This document shows, one piece after another, positions 17,696-26,266 of a stretch of 64,000 nt of DNA. The stretch's first letter is position 1; every line of letters starts with the position of its first letter. The position numbers and the translations under genes are program-made. Below the pieces are notes generated by a model that had not been told where the DNA came from, searched no databases, and was given only the letters and a program-made list of their open reading frames with translations. The stretch lies in NCBI RefSeq assembly GCF_021532275.1, contig NZ_JACBOT010000031.1, positions 310,001 to 374,000 of the forward strand, written 5' to 3'. Source of the stretch: Brevibacterium sp. UCMA 11754. Its GTDB lineage: Bacteria; Actinomycetota; Actinomycetes; Actinomycetales; Brevibacteriaceae.

Positions 17696-18561
17696 CGCCT
17701 ATCAACACCCGCACGACGCAGGATCGTCTCCGCCCGAACCACGAACGGCCGATCGACGAACTGCCCGTCGGACAACATCACCGCTCCGCTCCCCTGCGCT
17801 GAGATTCTGTCGGCAGCCTCGACGACGCTGTGTGCCCAGTCGACCTCCTGACTGTCGGGACGGAATGCATCTCGCACGGTCTCCAGCTGCATCGGATGCA
17901 GGACGGTCCGGCCAAAGAAGCCCATCCCCCGCAGTCTGACCGAATCCGATCGCAGACCCTCGAGATCCTTGATTCGCGGATAGACGGAGCCGGTGGGAGC
18001 CTCTTTCCCTGCGGCGGCCAACGCCATGACCAGGCGGATCCGGATCTGGTCGAGAACCGCTTCACCTTCAACATTGAGCACCGCCCGCAGGTCGTTGTCG
18101 CCCAAGGAGACACTCGACGGTCCGCCTGCCCGGCAAAGGTCCTCGAGCGCCGCCAGACCCAGGGGTGATTCCAACAGGATTTGGATCTTCTTTCTCGCAC
18201 TGACGACGGATTCGATTCGACTAAGATCGGTCAACGATTCGACCTTGGGGACGCGAATCCCTTCAACAGCGGGCAGCTTAGCGATCGCGTTAAGATCATC
18301 GATTCCCCAGGGCGAATCCAAAGCGTTCGCACGCACGAAGATCCGTGAAATTGCTGCGCTGCTGTCCGGCGACTCGCTCGCGGGAAGCACGCTCACCGAC
18401 GAAAGGAACTCGACAAGCTCGGCTCTGGCGCTGGTCTTCCGATCGACGTGGACAGCATCTTCGAGGTCGAAGATGACCGCATCGGCACCACGGTGCAGAG
18501 CCTTGTCCAACTTGCCGCCGCTCGATGCCGGAGTATAGAGCCAGGTGCAAATCTCGCTCAT
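17686..18561 (-). CDS. HpcH/HpaI aldolase family CoA-ester lyase (CitE-like)
   Basis: TIM-barrel lyase of 291 residues related to citrate lyase beta, malyl-CoA lyase and citramalyl-CoA lyase. The diagnostic GADAVIFDLEDAV (about residues 25-37) holds the metal-binding acidic residues. ILLESPLGLAALEDL and SVSLGDNDLRAVLN carry the Glu and Asp metal ligands. FFGRTVLHPMQLETVRDAF is the family's substrate loop. It is the last gene of a minus-strand operon, overlapping the CoA-transferase by four bases (ATGA-type coupling). Likely role: cleavage of a beta-hydroxyacyl-CoA such as citramalyl- or malyl-CoA. Confidence 0.9.
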   Translation of the reverse strand: MSEICTWLYTPASSGGKLDKALHRGADAVIFDLEDAVHVDRKTSARAELVEFLSSVSVLPASESPDSSAAISRIFVRANALDSPWGIDDLNAIAKLPAVEGIRVPKVESLTDLSRIESVVSARKKIQILLESPLGLAALEDLCRAGGPSSVSLGDNDLRAVLNVEGEAVLDQIRIRLVMALAAAGKEAPTGSVYPRIKDLEGLRSDSVRLRGMGFFGRTVLHPMQLETVRDAFRPDSQEVDWAHSVVEAADRISAQGSGAVMLSDGQFVDRPFVVRAETILRRAGVDRRQL

Positions 18562-19799
18562 GAGACCACCCCTCGCGAGCGCAGATCAGCAATCGTCTCC
18601 GCGTCCACGCCGAGTCCGGACAGCACCTCGTCCGTGTCCTGCCCATGGCCTCGTCCTGTCCATTCGACACGGCCGGGCGTGTGCGACATGCGGAACGGAA
18701 CATTGAGCATCTTCATCGGGCCGAGATCCTGGTCGTCGATATCGATGACGGATCCCAACGCATTGTACTGTTCGTCCTCGATGATGTCCTCAGCGTTGTA
18801 GACCAGCGAGGCTGCGGCGTGCGCCTCCCGGAAAGCCGCTAATGCGTCGTGTGACGATTTCGTTCTCACCCAGGTGGCGACGGCAAGGTCGAGTTCATCG
18901 GCGTGTTCGACCCGGCCCTTGGCCGACTTGAACCATTCTTGCTCGACATATTCACCATGCCCGACAAGCTCGATGACCCGTTCGGCGATCGACTGAGATG
19001 ACGTCGATACCGCCAGCCACCGACCGTCGGCCGTTTCGTAGAGATTGCGCGGAGCATTGTTCTCGGATCGATTTCCCAACCGTTTGGGCACCAGGCCCAA
19101 CTGGTCGAAGACGCTCACCTGTGGGCCCAGCGCCGAGAGCATGGGTTCGATGAGTGACATATCGATGTGCTGCCCCTGACCGTCAGACAGGCGCGAATGT
19201 ACCGCCGTCATTGCGGCGAAGGCGCCCATGATTCCGGCAATGGAATCGGCCAGCGCCAAGGGCGGCAAGGTGGGCGGACCATCGGGTTGGCCTGTCATCG
19301 ACGCGAACCCGCTCATCGCCTCGGCGAGGGTACCGAATCCGGGCTCATTCGATTTGGGGCCGAACTGCCCGAACCCGGTGACGCTGACGACGATCAGGCC
19401 CGGATTGATCTCCGAGAGAGCCTCGTACCCCAGTCCCCATTTAGCCATGACACCGGGGCGAAAGTTCTCCACGATGATGTCGACGTCCGCAACGAGGCTG
19501 CGAATGAGGTCTGCTCCGGCTGCATCTTTGAGATTGACTGCGACGGTCTTCTTGTTGCGTCCAAGCGTCTTCCACCACAGTCCGGTTCCGTCCTTCTGAA
19601 ATCCGTGCCCGCGTGCTGCATCCGGCTGCCTCGGATTCTCGACCTTGATGACCTCGGCCCCGTAGTCACCCAGGAGCGTCGCACACATCGGACCGGCGAA
19701 CAGAGTCGACATGTCGAGCACCTTGAGGCCGTCCAGCGCACCCCGCGATGAATCGGCACCCGCTGATGAGCTGGTGGGTTCTTGCGTCAAGTCTGTCAC
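18558..19799 (-). CDS. CaiB/BaiF class III CoA-transferase
   Basis: Family III CoA-transferase of 413 residues forming interlocked dimers in the cytosol. The motif LDMSTLFAGPMCATLLGDYGAEVIKVENP (residues about 28-56), and HIDMSLIEPMLS with the catalytic Asp (about residues 202-213), are clear. GNRSENNAPRNLYETADGRW is also typical. It overlaps the lyase downstream and the small DctQ-like gene upstream by four bases each, so all are co-translated. It would load CoA onto an imported carboxylic acid before lyase cleavage. Confidence 0.92.
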   Translation of the reverse strand: MTDLTQEPTSSSAGADSSRGALDGLKVLDMSTLFAGPMCATLLGDYGAEVIKVENPRQPDAARGHGFQKDGTGLWWKTLGRNKKTVAVNLKDAAGADLIRSLVADVDIIVENFRPGVMAKWGLGYEALSEINPGLIVVSVTGFGQFGPKSNEPGFGTLAEAMSGFASMTGQPDGPPTLPPLALADSIAGIMGAFAAMTAVHSRLSDGQGQHIDMSLIEPMLSALGPQVSVFDQLGLVPKRLGNRSENNAPRNLYETADGRWLAVSTSSQSIAERVIELVGHGEYVEQEWFKSAKGRVEHADELDLAVATWVRTKSSHDALAAFREAHAAASLVYNAEDIIEDEQYNALGSVIDIDDQDLGPMKMLNVPFRMSHTPGRVEWTGRGHGQDTDEVLSGLGVDAETIADLRSRGVVS

Positions 19800-20053
19800 T
19801 CCTCCTCGTCAGCAGATGCTGCTGACTTGTCCGTGTAGGTATAGATGAAAGCGATGATTCCGCTGACCGAGGCCAGTACCACCGCAGGGGCGTTTAGCGT
19901 GCTCGACGCCCAGGTCACCAGGGTCGGATTCGTCATGATCAGACCGATGATCTGAGCGAACACGAGAACGAACCCGGTGATGAGAAACAAGCTGAACACG
20001 ATGACGAACAGCGACCGTATGAGTCGCGAGCTCGCAGTTGTCGACTGAGTCAT
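19796..20053 (-). CDS. short DctQ-like membrane subunit of TRAP-type transporter
   Basis: Eighty-five residues with two hydrophobic helices (about residues 13-37 and 51-70). The stretch VFAQIIGLIMTNPTLVTWASSTLNAPAVV resembles the centre of TRAP small-permease (DctQ) subunits, which usually have four helices and about 160 residues, so this is about half length. It starts ten bases after the large permease stop and overlaps the CoA-transferase by four bases. Function is assigned mainly from context. Confidence 0.6.
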   Translation of the reverse strand: MTQSTTASSRLIRSLFVIVFSLFLITGFVLVFAQIIGLIMTNPTLVTWASSTLNAPAVVLASVSGIIAFIYTYTDKSAASADEEE

Positions 20054-20063
20054 GAGAGTTCTC

Positions 20064-21413
20064 CTATCCCTGCATCGGCACTGGGAGAACCCCGATGCCC
20101 ACCAGAACTGCGATGAGCATTACCGGTAACAGGTAGTAGACGATCAGGGGGACGAATGTCGTTTCGGGTCTTGCCTTGACGATGCCCGAAGCGATGAAGA
20201 TCGGTGCCGAGGCAGGCGGTGAGGATCCCTCCGTCGACGCCGCAATCAGGACCACGGTGATCGCAAGGACCGGATCGATTCCCACAGCGATCATCGACAA
20301 CATCGACACCTGGCCGATGGCGGACACTGTGGCCGTCGACGACAGCGGTCCGGCGATGAGCGCCACTAGAACAACGACGATGGCGACGAGAACCCATTTC
20401 GGCAGGTCCAGACCATTGAGAGTGCTCTCAATGTCTCGTGCCAAGCCGAGTTCGGTGAGCACCGAACTGGCAGCAATGGCGAAGAAGAGCAGAACACCGA
20501 TGGGGGCCAACCGAGGGATCGAACCGGCTATCAGCTCGTAGAGCCCCCGCCTCGTCTTAGGAATCTTCTTCCAACCGATGAGCACCGCAAAGAGAATGAT
20601 GAGAATAGGGATCCACGTGATGATCGAGATATCGCCCATGGCGTCACCGACCTCTGTCGCATTCTCCAAGAACGACGCCAGCGGTCCGATGGTGACAGCG
20701 ATCGGAATCAGCGCGCCAAGGTAGATGAGGATCGGAACACGACCCTGCTTCCAGGCTTGCCCCTTCGAGAGCACATCGATGCCATTACCGGCCTTGATGT
20801 TGTCTCGCCACACGAAGTAGGTGATCAGCAGAAGACGGTAGAAAACCTGGTAGAGACCGCTGACCAGTAGGGCGAGATAGACCGAGCCTGTGGATGCTAG
20901 TCCCCCGGCGAAGCCGAGCATGATGACCATGGACGTGCTCGGAGGCAGGGCGGCACCCATCGCCGAGTTGCCTGCGACGACTGTCGCAGCCCGGGACGGT
21001 TTCCACCCCTCCTTGACCATCCACGGCCCGGTGATAGCGCCGGTTGAGGCGGCATTGCCAGAATTCGATCCGGACAGAGCTCCCATGACGCTGGATGCGA
21101 GGGTGTCGACATAGGCGGGTCCCCCACGGACCTTGCCGAACACCGAGTTCAGCAGGTCGAGGATCTTCTGCATGATTCCGAGTTGGTCGATCAGATACGT
21201 CATGAAGACGAATCCGAGTGCCGCGTAGACGACTTCGTTCTCCGTAGTCGAGGCGATACCGTCCCACGCGACGGTGAGCGCTTGTGGGCCGGCGAACAGG
21301 CAGGTGGCGATAAAGCCGATGATCATGGCTTCACTCATAGAGCGCTTGAAGGCAACGTTCCACACGATCAAAACCGCGATAAACACCAGCAGCGCAATCA
21401 ACGCAATGGGCAT
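20064..21413 (-). CDS. TRAP-type large permease (DctM-like)
   Basis: Integral membrane permease of 449 residues, mostly hydrophobic, with two DctM-type repeats. The region LSGSNSGNAASTGAITGPWMVKEGW followed by GNSAMGAALPPSTSMVIMLGFAGG (about residues 111-170) matches the DctM hallmark SGS...A...P...GY...PPS. A second repeat near residues 355-405 has LIAGPLSSTATVSAIGQ and STEGSSPPASAPIF. It probably imports an organic acid with cation symport. No DctP solute-binding protein gene lies in the cluster. First gene of the minus-strand operon, divergent from the fused dehydrogenase. Confidence 0.82.
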   Translation of the reverse strand: MPIALIALLVFIAVLIVWNVAFKRSMSEAMIIGFIATCLFAGPQALTVAWDGIASTTENEVVYAALGFVFMTYLIDQLGIMQKILDLLNSVFGKVRGGPAYVDTLASSVMGALSGSNSGNAASTGAITGPWMVKEGWKPSRAATVVAGNSAMGAALPPSTSMVIMLGFAGGLASTGSVYLALLVSGLYQVFYRLLLITYFVWRDNIKAGNGIDVLSKGQAWKQGRVPILIYLGALIPIAVTIGPLASFLENATEVGDAMGDISIITWIPILIILFAVLIGWKKIPKTRRGLYELIAGSIPRLAPIGVLLFFAIAASSVLTELGLARDIESTLNGLDLPKWVLVAIVVVLVALIAGPLSSTATVSAIGQVSMLSMIAVGIDPVLAITVVLIAASTEGSSPPASAPIFIASGIVKARPETTFVPLIVYYLLPVMLIAVLVGIGVLPVPMQG

Positions 21414-21459
21414 ATGTCTCCTTCGTCAAGCCCGATGGTTTGCATCTGGTGCAATTCAC

Positions 21460-21476
21460 ATTCGCAGTATGCGATT
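21460..21476. promoter_or_regulatory. palindrome between TRAP operon and fused dehydrogenase
   Basis: ATTCGCA (21460-21466), a GTA spacer, and TGCGATT (21470-21476) form a near-perfect dyad in the 166-bp divergent intergenic region. Related GCA/TGC-containing repeats lie on both sides (TGCATCTGGTGCA to the left, ATTGCAAT to the right). Suitable as an IclR operator for both directions; inference from position and symmetry only. Confidence 0.4.
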
Positions 21477-21579
21477 GCAATGCACTCGATGTACAGTACG
21501 TGGCAACGGTCACAAGCGCAAGAGCGAGTACCGCACAGTAAATCCCCGACAACTTTCGCATCACTTCAATGGAGGAATA

Positions 21580-22935
21580 ATGCGCGTATCTATTCTGGGT
21601 CTCGGAGAAGCAGGCCGAGTCTTCTCATCAGCGTTCGCGACAGCCGGGTGGGGTGTCTCTGCCTTTGATCCGGCGGACACCCCGACCCCGGAAAATGTCG
21701 CCCGATTCGACTCCGTCGGCCCCGCAGTCGCTGATGCCGACCTCATCCTCAGCCTCACAACTGCACGCTTCGCGGCCGGCGCCGCCGCGGATGCAGGTCC
21801 GCACCTGAAGAACGATGCGGTCTTCATTGACCTCAACGCCGCATCGCCTGGGCGTAAGCGCGAGATCGCCACGGCCCTGGGCAACGAGACTCAGCTAGTC
21901 GACGGTGCCGTCCTCGGCTCTGTGATGAAGTTCGGCCCGAACGTCACAGTGCTCCTCGCCGGCTCGCGGGCACAGTCGGGCGCATCCCTCCTGTCTCAAA
22001 TCGGCGCTGAGACGGTTGTGGTCAGTGAGCAGATCGGCTCAGCATCGCAGCGGAAGCTGGTCCGCAGCGTCTTCGTCAAGAGCCTCGCCGCATTGATCGC
22101 AGAGTCAATGGATGCTGCACGGGCCTTCGACGGTGAGCAGTGGATGAAGGAACAGATCGCGGAATGGCTCAACGACGGTGATTCCACCATCAATCGCCTC
22201 GACCACACGACACGGCTGCACGCTGGCAGGCGCAGCCATGAACTCGAGGACAGCCTCGGCGTGCTCGCCGAGCTCGGCGTCACCTCCACCGTCACAGAAG
22301 GCGCCTTGGCTACTCACCTGCGGTACGCGCGGTCGAAGGCAGACGATCTTGCGGCTGCCCTGGCCGAGGTTCCGACTCCCGCATTGGGTGATGCCAATGA
22401 ACGTCGCGGACTAATGCACTCCGCGATCAAACCAGTCTGGGCATCACCGCGAATCGCCGGACGCGCGTTCACAATTGAGACGAGGGCCGGCGACAACAAG
22501 GCGATCCATGACGCGATTGCCGACATCCGCCCGGGCGAAGTCGTCGTCATTGACGGTCGCGCAGAGACGGAGCGGGCTCTGATCGGTGAGCTGATCGCCG
22601 AGCGCCTTCGTGACGCCGGTGCCGCTGGTGTCGTACTCGACGCCGCAGTCCGCGATGCCAGCGGAATTGCCGAGCTCGACTTTCCGACATTCGCTCGGGC
22701 AGTGACACCGGCCGGCCCCTACCGCCATGGCCCCGGACGCCATCAGGTCCCGATCTCCATCGGAGAAGTGGTGTGCCACCCTGGCGATTACATCGTCGCC
22801 GATGAGGATGGAGTCATCGTTCTACCGGGCCTGCAGGCCGAGTCGATCCTCAGAGGAGGTCTGGCCAAACTCGATGCAGAGGCCAAGCAGAGTGCGGCCC
22901 ACCGACGCTCTGTTCGCGCGACAGCCGCCGACTGA
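21580..22935 (+). CDS. fused NAD(P)-dependent dehydrogenase (DUF1932) and RraA-type aldolase
   Basis: Two-domain enzyme of 451 residues. Residues 1 to about 150 form a 6-phosphogluconate/3-hydroxyisobutyrate-dehydrogenase-like Rossmann domain (ILGLGEAGRVFSSAFATAGW). Residues about 155-250 form the helical DUF1932 domain (QRKLVRSVFVKSLAALIAESMDAA). Residues about 263-445 are an RraA/HMG-aldolase domain (DANERRGLMHSAIKPVW, GVVLDAAVRD, FARAVTPAGPYRHGPG, GDYIVADEDGVIVLP). The RraA RD pair (Arg358, Asp359) is present, but the following acidic position is Gly362. The ribosome site is GGAGGA. It faces the TRAP operon and probably oxidises an intermediate and splits off pyruvate or a similar keto acid. 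Confidence 0.85.
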   Translation: MRVSILGLGEAGRVFSSAFATAGWGVSAFDPADTPTPENVARFDSVGPAVADADLILSLTTARFAAGAAADAGPHLKNDAVFIDLNAASPGRKREIATALGNETQLVDGAVLGSVMKFGPNVTVLLAGSRAQSGASLLSQIGAETVVVSEQIGSASQRKLVRSVFVKSLAALIAESMDAARAFDGEQWMKEQIAEWLNDGDSTINRLDHTTRLHAGRRSHELEDSLGVLAELGVTSTVTEGALATHLRYARSKADDLAAALAEVPTPALGDANERRGLMHSAIKPVWASPRIAGRAFTIETRAGDNKAIHDAIADIRPGEVVVIDGRAETERALIGELIAERLRDAGAAGVVLDAAVRDASGIAELDFPTFARAVTPAGPYRHGPGRHQVPISIGEVVCHPGDYIVADEDGVIVLPGLQAESILRGGLAKLDAEAKQSAAHRRSVRATAAD

Positions 22936-23167
22936 AAAACCCGGTCCACAGGACCTCAATACAGGCGTCACATGCTCAGAAATGACCGAAGCAGAATACC
23001 GTTCGAGGATTCGCAGCGCAGGCGATCTTCTTGGCGGCAATCTCGTTGACTCTCATTTGGCACTTTCAGGCGAGACGTGGGGTAAAGCTGACCAGCGCCC
23101 TGCCTCATTCCCCAGAGTCCGCTGGTCGAATCACCTCAAACTGATCACCTGAAGAAGGTCGGACTGA
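22936..23167. other. intergenic region with a doubtful 56-codon frame
   Basis: Lies between the fused dehydrogenase and the convergent SRPBCC gene. A plus-strand frame from ATG 22982 to TGA 23152 begins MTEAEYRSRIRSAGDLLGGN. It has no ribosome site and no recognisable family, and could be a gene fragment. The dyad CTGACCAGCG/CGCTGGTCG around 23090-23130 might terminate one or both genes. Confidence 0.25.
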
Positions 23168-23656
23168 CTACTTGTAGAAGCCCTCGCGCAGGTCGATGCC
23201 GTATTCGACCCAGGCCTTCAAAGCGGCGAGCATGCCGGTCCAGCCCATGCAGTTGCCGAAGGCACCCTCTGCGCCCCCGACGGTCGTCTCCCACGACTTC
23301 TCGGTCACCGTGACAAGAGTCCGAGCTCCGTCATCGACAGGAGAGAACTCGAAGGTCGTCGTCGTGGACTTCGCCGTGGCATGCTCCGTACCTTCCCACG
23401 CGATGACGATCTTCTCATCCTGAACGGACTCGAGGACCTCAACCGGGAACCGACCGGGGAAATCCGCGAAGTCCCAGGTCACCTCGGCGCCGGACTCCAA
23501 ACGTCCGCGTGCACCGCCAGTGGCGAAGTACTTCGAGAGCTGCGCCGGATCGGCCACTGCCTCGAAGGTCTCATGCGGGGTCTTCGAGATGTAACCCATG
23601 ACGGTGAAAGACAGTTCTTCCAGCCGTGCATCTTTGGTGCTCTGCTCATCGTTCAT
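23168..23656 (-). CDS. SRPBCC (AHSA1-like) protein
   Basis: Cytosolic START/Bet v1-fold protein of 162 residues. Typical features are the N-terminal FTVMGYISKTPHETFEAVADPAQLSKYF, GGRARG-like turn (GGARGRLESGAEVTW), and the final helix GWTGMLAALKAWVEYG. Such proteins bind small hydrophobic ligands and very often pair with an ArsR regulator, as here. Its ATG lies inside a palindrome shared with the divergent ArsR gene and it has no Shine-Dalgarno, so it is probably leaderless. Confidence 0.9.
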   Translation of the reverse strand: MNDEQSTKDARLEELSFTVMGYISKTPHETFEAVADPAQLSKYFATGGARGRLESGAEVTWDFADFPGRFPVEVLESVQDEKIVIAWEGTEHATAKSTTTTFEFSPVDDGARTLVTVTEKSWETTVGGAEGAFGNCMGWTGMLAALKAWVEYGIDLREGFYK

Positions 23657-23675
23657 GTGATATTTTTATCACATG
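23654..23675. promoter_or_regulatory. perfect palindrome containing both divergent start codons
   Basis: CATGTGATA (23654-23662), spacer TTTT (23663-23666), and TATCACATG (23667-23675). The outer ATG of each arm is the start codon of one gene (23656 on the minus strand, 23673 on the plus strand). The AT-rich centre can serve as the -10 box in both directions. Very likely the ArsR autoregulatory operator. If ArsR instead starts at ATG 23691 the palindrome would be a conventional promoter site. Confidence 0.65.
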
Positions 23676-24032
23676 TTGTCTGCAAATGGAATGGCCTCTC
23701 CTATTGATGAGGACGAACGCGATGATGCGGTGTTCAAAGCGCTGGCCAATTCCACCCGTCGCCGGATCCTCGACATGCTGCGTGACGAGCCCCGAACCAC
23801 AGGAGAGGTCTGCGCCGCCTTTGCCAGGCTCGATCGCACGACGGTCCTCCAACACATCCGTGTCCTGGAGCGAGCGGAGCTGATCGGAGGGCATCGCGTC
23901 GGCAGGACCCGCCGGCTGGCACTGGCTCCCTTGCCGATCAAGCGCATCCACGATCGCTGGATCGGCGAATACACGCGGGCCGCTGTGGGGCTCCTGGCCG
24001 ACTTGGAGAACCAGTCCACGGACCCAGCATGA
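23673..24032 (+). CDS. ArsR family regulator
   Basis: Winged-helix repressor of 119 residues: VFKALANSTRRRILDMLRDEPRTTGEVCAAF (about residues 20-50) and the recognition helix RTTVLQHIRVLERAELI. Only two cysteines are visible and no ArsR metal-binding pair, so it is more like the SRPBCC-associated, non-metal ArsR group. The start at 23673 is embedded in the operator palindrome; an internal ATG at 23691 is the alternative. Converges with an MFS gene. Confidence 0.9.
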   Translation: MLSANGMASPIDEDERDDAVFKALANSTRRRILDMLRDEPRTTGEVCAAFARLDRTTVLQHIRVLERAELIGGHRVGRTRRLALAPLPIKRIHDRWIGEYTRAAVGLLADLENQSTDPA

Positions 24033-24044
24033 CCGACGCAGATC

Positions 24045-25253
24045 CTAGTGTGAGCGGCGCAGAGCTCGCAGTATCCAGGACACGACACCGGCGAGGAGCA
24101 GCAGCAGGGCGCAAACGAGGAACGTCGCGGAGTCGCCGAGATAGGTGAACCCGAGTCCGCCGAGGACTCCGGCGATGGCCAATCCGATGTCGAAATTCAT
24201 GTTCCAGGCAACGCTGGCCTTCGCCGGAGTGCTGACATTGGAAAACGCCATCACCAGGCTCGCCGACTGCAGTGTGCCCAGCCCCAGGCCGATGATCATC
24301 ATCGCGAGGCAGAGCATTCCGCCGAATGCGACGACGGTGACGACGAGCCCGATGATGGCGAGGGCAAGGCCCAGAAGGTTGAGTGCGAACGGGGAGAAAC
24401 GGTCGGCGATGGCGCCGGCTGCGAACCTGCCGACCACGGCCGATAGCTGCATGGCGCCTATGTACAGTGCGGCCCCGGCGATGTCCTCGCCCGGGCCGAA
24501 TCCGATGATGAGTCCGAAGACCACCATGCCGATGAGGAACGGAGAGAGCATGATGACCAGGTACAGGGCCTCACCGAGGCTGCGGCCAGTCTTGCGCAGA
24601 GCCCCGTGTCCTCTCGGTCCGTTGCGAACTGTGACCCCGGAATCGTCGGTCGAAGCCTTCGCGGTCCTGCGTTCACGGCCAGGCAGGAACTTCACGACAG
24701 TCGGCACCGCCAGGAGCAGCGAAAAGCACACAATCATTCTGAAGGTCCAGACGGGGACCGTGCCGACCAGCCACAGTCCGAATGGAGCTCCGACGGCAGA
24801 AGCCAATGAAGTGATTCCGCCGAAGAAGCCAAGCGCCTTGCCGATGCGGCCAGGAGACGTCGTGGAAGGCACCGCGGCATTGGCCAGAACCACGAAGAGT
24901 CCGAAGCCCACTCCCCCGCACAGTCCGGCCAGCACCAAACCGAGCAGCGGTGCGGGCACGGTCAGACCGAGGATCTGTCCCAGCAGCTGCAGACCCAGCG
25001 CGAAGAACAGTGCGCCCTTGAGACCAAGCACTCTGCCTACCCACGGAGCAAAGGGCTGAGCGACGATGACGCCGATCATCATCGTCGTCAGGACCGAACC
25101 TCCGGTGACTGTCGAGAGTCCGTTGACGGCCGCGATCGAGACCATCGTCGAATAGCTGAAGAAGAAAGCCGAAAATCCGAACATCGCGGTCCACACAAGG
25201 CCCAGCAGTGCTGGGGTGAACGTCGAAGCATCAGACCTGTCGGAACTCATCAT
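24045..25253 (-). CDS. MFS transporter
   Basis: Major facilitator permease of 402 residues with twelve predicted helices and a charged cytoplasmic central loop (about residues 190-225). Helix 1-2 shows FGFSAFFFSYSTMVSIAAVNGLS, and the motif A equivalents are WVGRVLGLKGALFFALG and AGAIADRFSPFALNLLG. Substrate unknown. It lies downstream of and on the same strand as the YihY/BrkB gene, with a 23-base gap. No clear ribosome site is seen; ATG 25250 is an equally possible start. Confidence 0.85.
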   Translation of the reverse strand: MMSSDRSDASTFTPALLGLVWTAMFGFSAFFFSYSTMVSIAAVNGLSTVTGGSVLTTMMIGVIVAQPFAPWVGRVLGLKGALFFALGLQLLGQILGLTVPAPLLGLVLAGLCGGVGFGLFVVLANAAVPSTTSPGRIGKALGFFGGITSLASAVGAPFGLWLVGTVPVWTFRMIVCFSLLLAVPTVVKFLPGRERRTAKASTDDSGVTVRNGPRGHGALRKTGRSLGEALYLVIMLSPFLIGMVVFGLIIGFGPGEDIAGAALYIGAMQLSAVVGRFAAGAIADRFSPFALNLLGLALAIIGLVVTVVAFGGMLCLAMMIIGLGLGTLQSASLVMAFSNVSTPAKASVAWNMNFDIGLAIAGVLGGLGFTYLGDSATFLVCALLLLLAGVVSWILRALRRSH

Positions 25254-25276
25254 TTGACCATACGGTACCTGCAGTC

Positions 25277-26266
25277 TCAGTCCGAAGTCCGGGACCTTTC
25301 GATCTCAGCGTCGAGCTCCGCGCCGAAGATCAAGGCCAAATTCACCATCCACAGCCACGCGAACCCGACGATCACACCGCCGATGGCACCGTAGGCGGCG
25401 TTGTAGTTGTCGAAGTTGTTGATATAGAGGACGAACCCGAGAGAGACGAGGATCAACGAGATCAGCGCGACGAAGGCTCCGATGCTCGTCCAGCGGAACT
25501 TCGACATCTTCACATTCGGAGTCGCATAGTAGAGCAGAGCAATGGCGAGCATGACGAAGAAGATCACGACCGGCCACCTGGCGATGCTCCAGATCATCAC
25601 GGCCACCGGCCCCAAACCGACAAGACGCCCGATCGACTCGGCAATCGGCCCCGAGACCACAAGCAGCAGACCAAGTCCGGCCATGAGCAGCAGAAGCACC
25701 AGGGTGATGAACAGCATCATCGGCTTGAGCTTCCAGAGCGGCCGGGTCTCCTCAACCGCGTAGGCCCTGTTCGAGGCGCGGCCGAAGGCGCCGACGTACT
25801 TCGACGATGACCAGATCGCAAAGGCGACGCTGACGATGAGAGTGAGACCCGCAGCCGGTGTCGACACCAGCTCGGTGACGAGCGGGCGGATCGCCTCGGC
25901 TGCCTCGGTCGACAGATCAGAGGCCAGACCCAGAACCGCCTCGGTGGTGGACTTCGCCTCCCCGACGACGCCGAGCATCGACACGAGCGCCAGGGTGGCC
26001 GGGGCCATCGACAGCAGCGCGTAGAACGCCAAGCCCGCCGCCAGATCAAGTCCCTGATCACTGATCACGTGTCGGATCGTGTTGGTGACGATTCCCTTCT
26101 TGCCTCGTTCCAGCGACTGCGCCCGGTCCCTCATCCGATCTCCCAGTCGGTCTCTCAGTGCTCGATCATGGCCGGATGAGGCAACCGCATCAGACAAAGG
26201 CTCGAGCGCCGGCGTCTCATAACGAGTCGCGAGTGACTCGGCATGAGTGGGGGTCTTTTCTGCCAT
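25277..26266 (-). CDS. YihY/BrkB (UPF0761) family membrane protein
   Basis: Inner-membrane protein of 329 residues with a hydrophilic N-terminus (about residues 1-55) and six hydrophobic helices. Family marks are GLDLAAGLAFYALLSMAPATLALVS near residues 72-96, the conserved WSSSKYVGAFGRASNRAYAVEETRP and the terminal VGFAWLWMVNLALIFGAELDAEIER. Once called ribonuclease BN by mistake; its transport or envelope role is not settled. The ATG at 26266 has an AGGAGAAC ribosome site, preferred over the in-frame extension to 26401. Confidence 0.9.
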   Translation of the reverse strand: MAEKTPTHAESLATRYETPALEPLSDAVASSGHDRALRDRLGDRMRDRAQSLERGKKGIVTNTIRHVISDQGLDLAAGLAFYALLSMAPATLALVSMLGVVGEAKSTTEAVLGLASDLSTEAAEAIRPLVTELVSTPAAGLTLIVSVAFAIWSSSKYVGAFGRASNRAYAVEETRPLWKLKPMMLFITLVLLLLMAGLGLLLVVSGPIAESIGRLVGLGPVAVMIWSIARWPVVIFFVMLAIALLYYATPNVKMSKFRWTSIGAFVALISLILVSLGFVLYINNFDNYNAAYGAIGGVIVGFAWLWMVNLALIFGAELDAEIERSRTSD

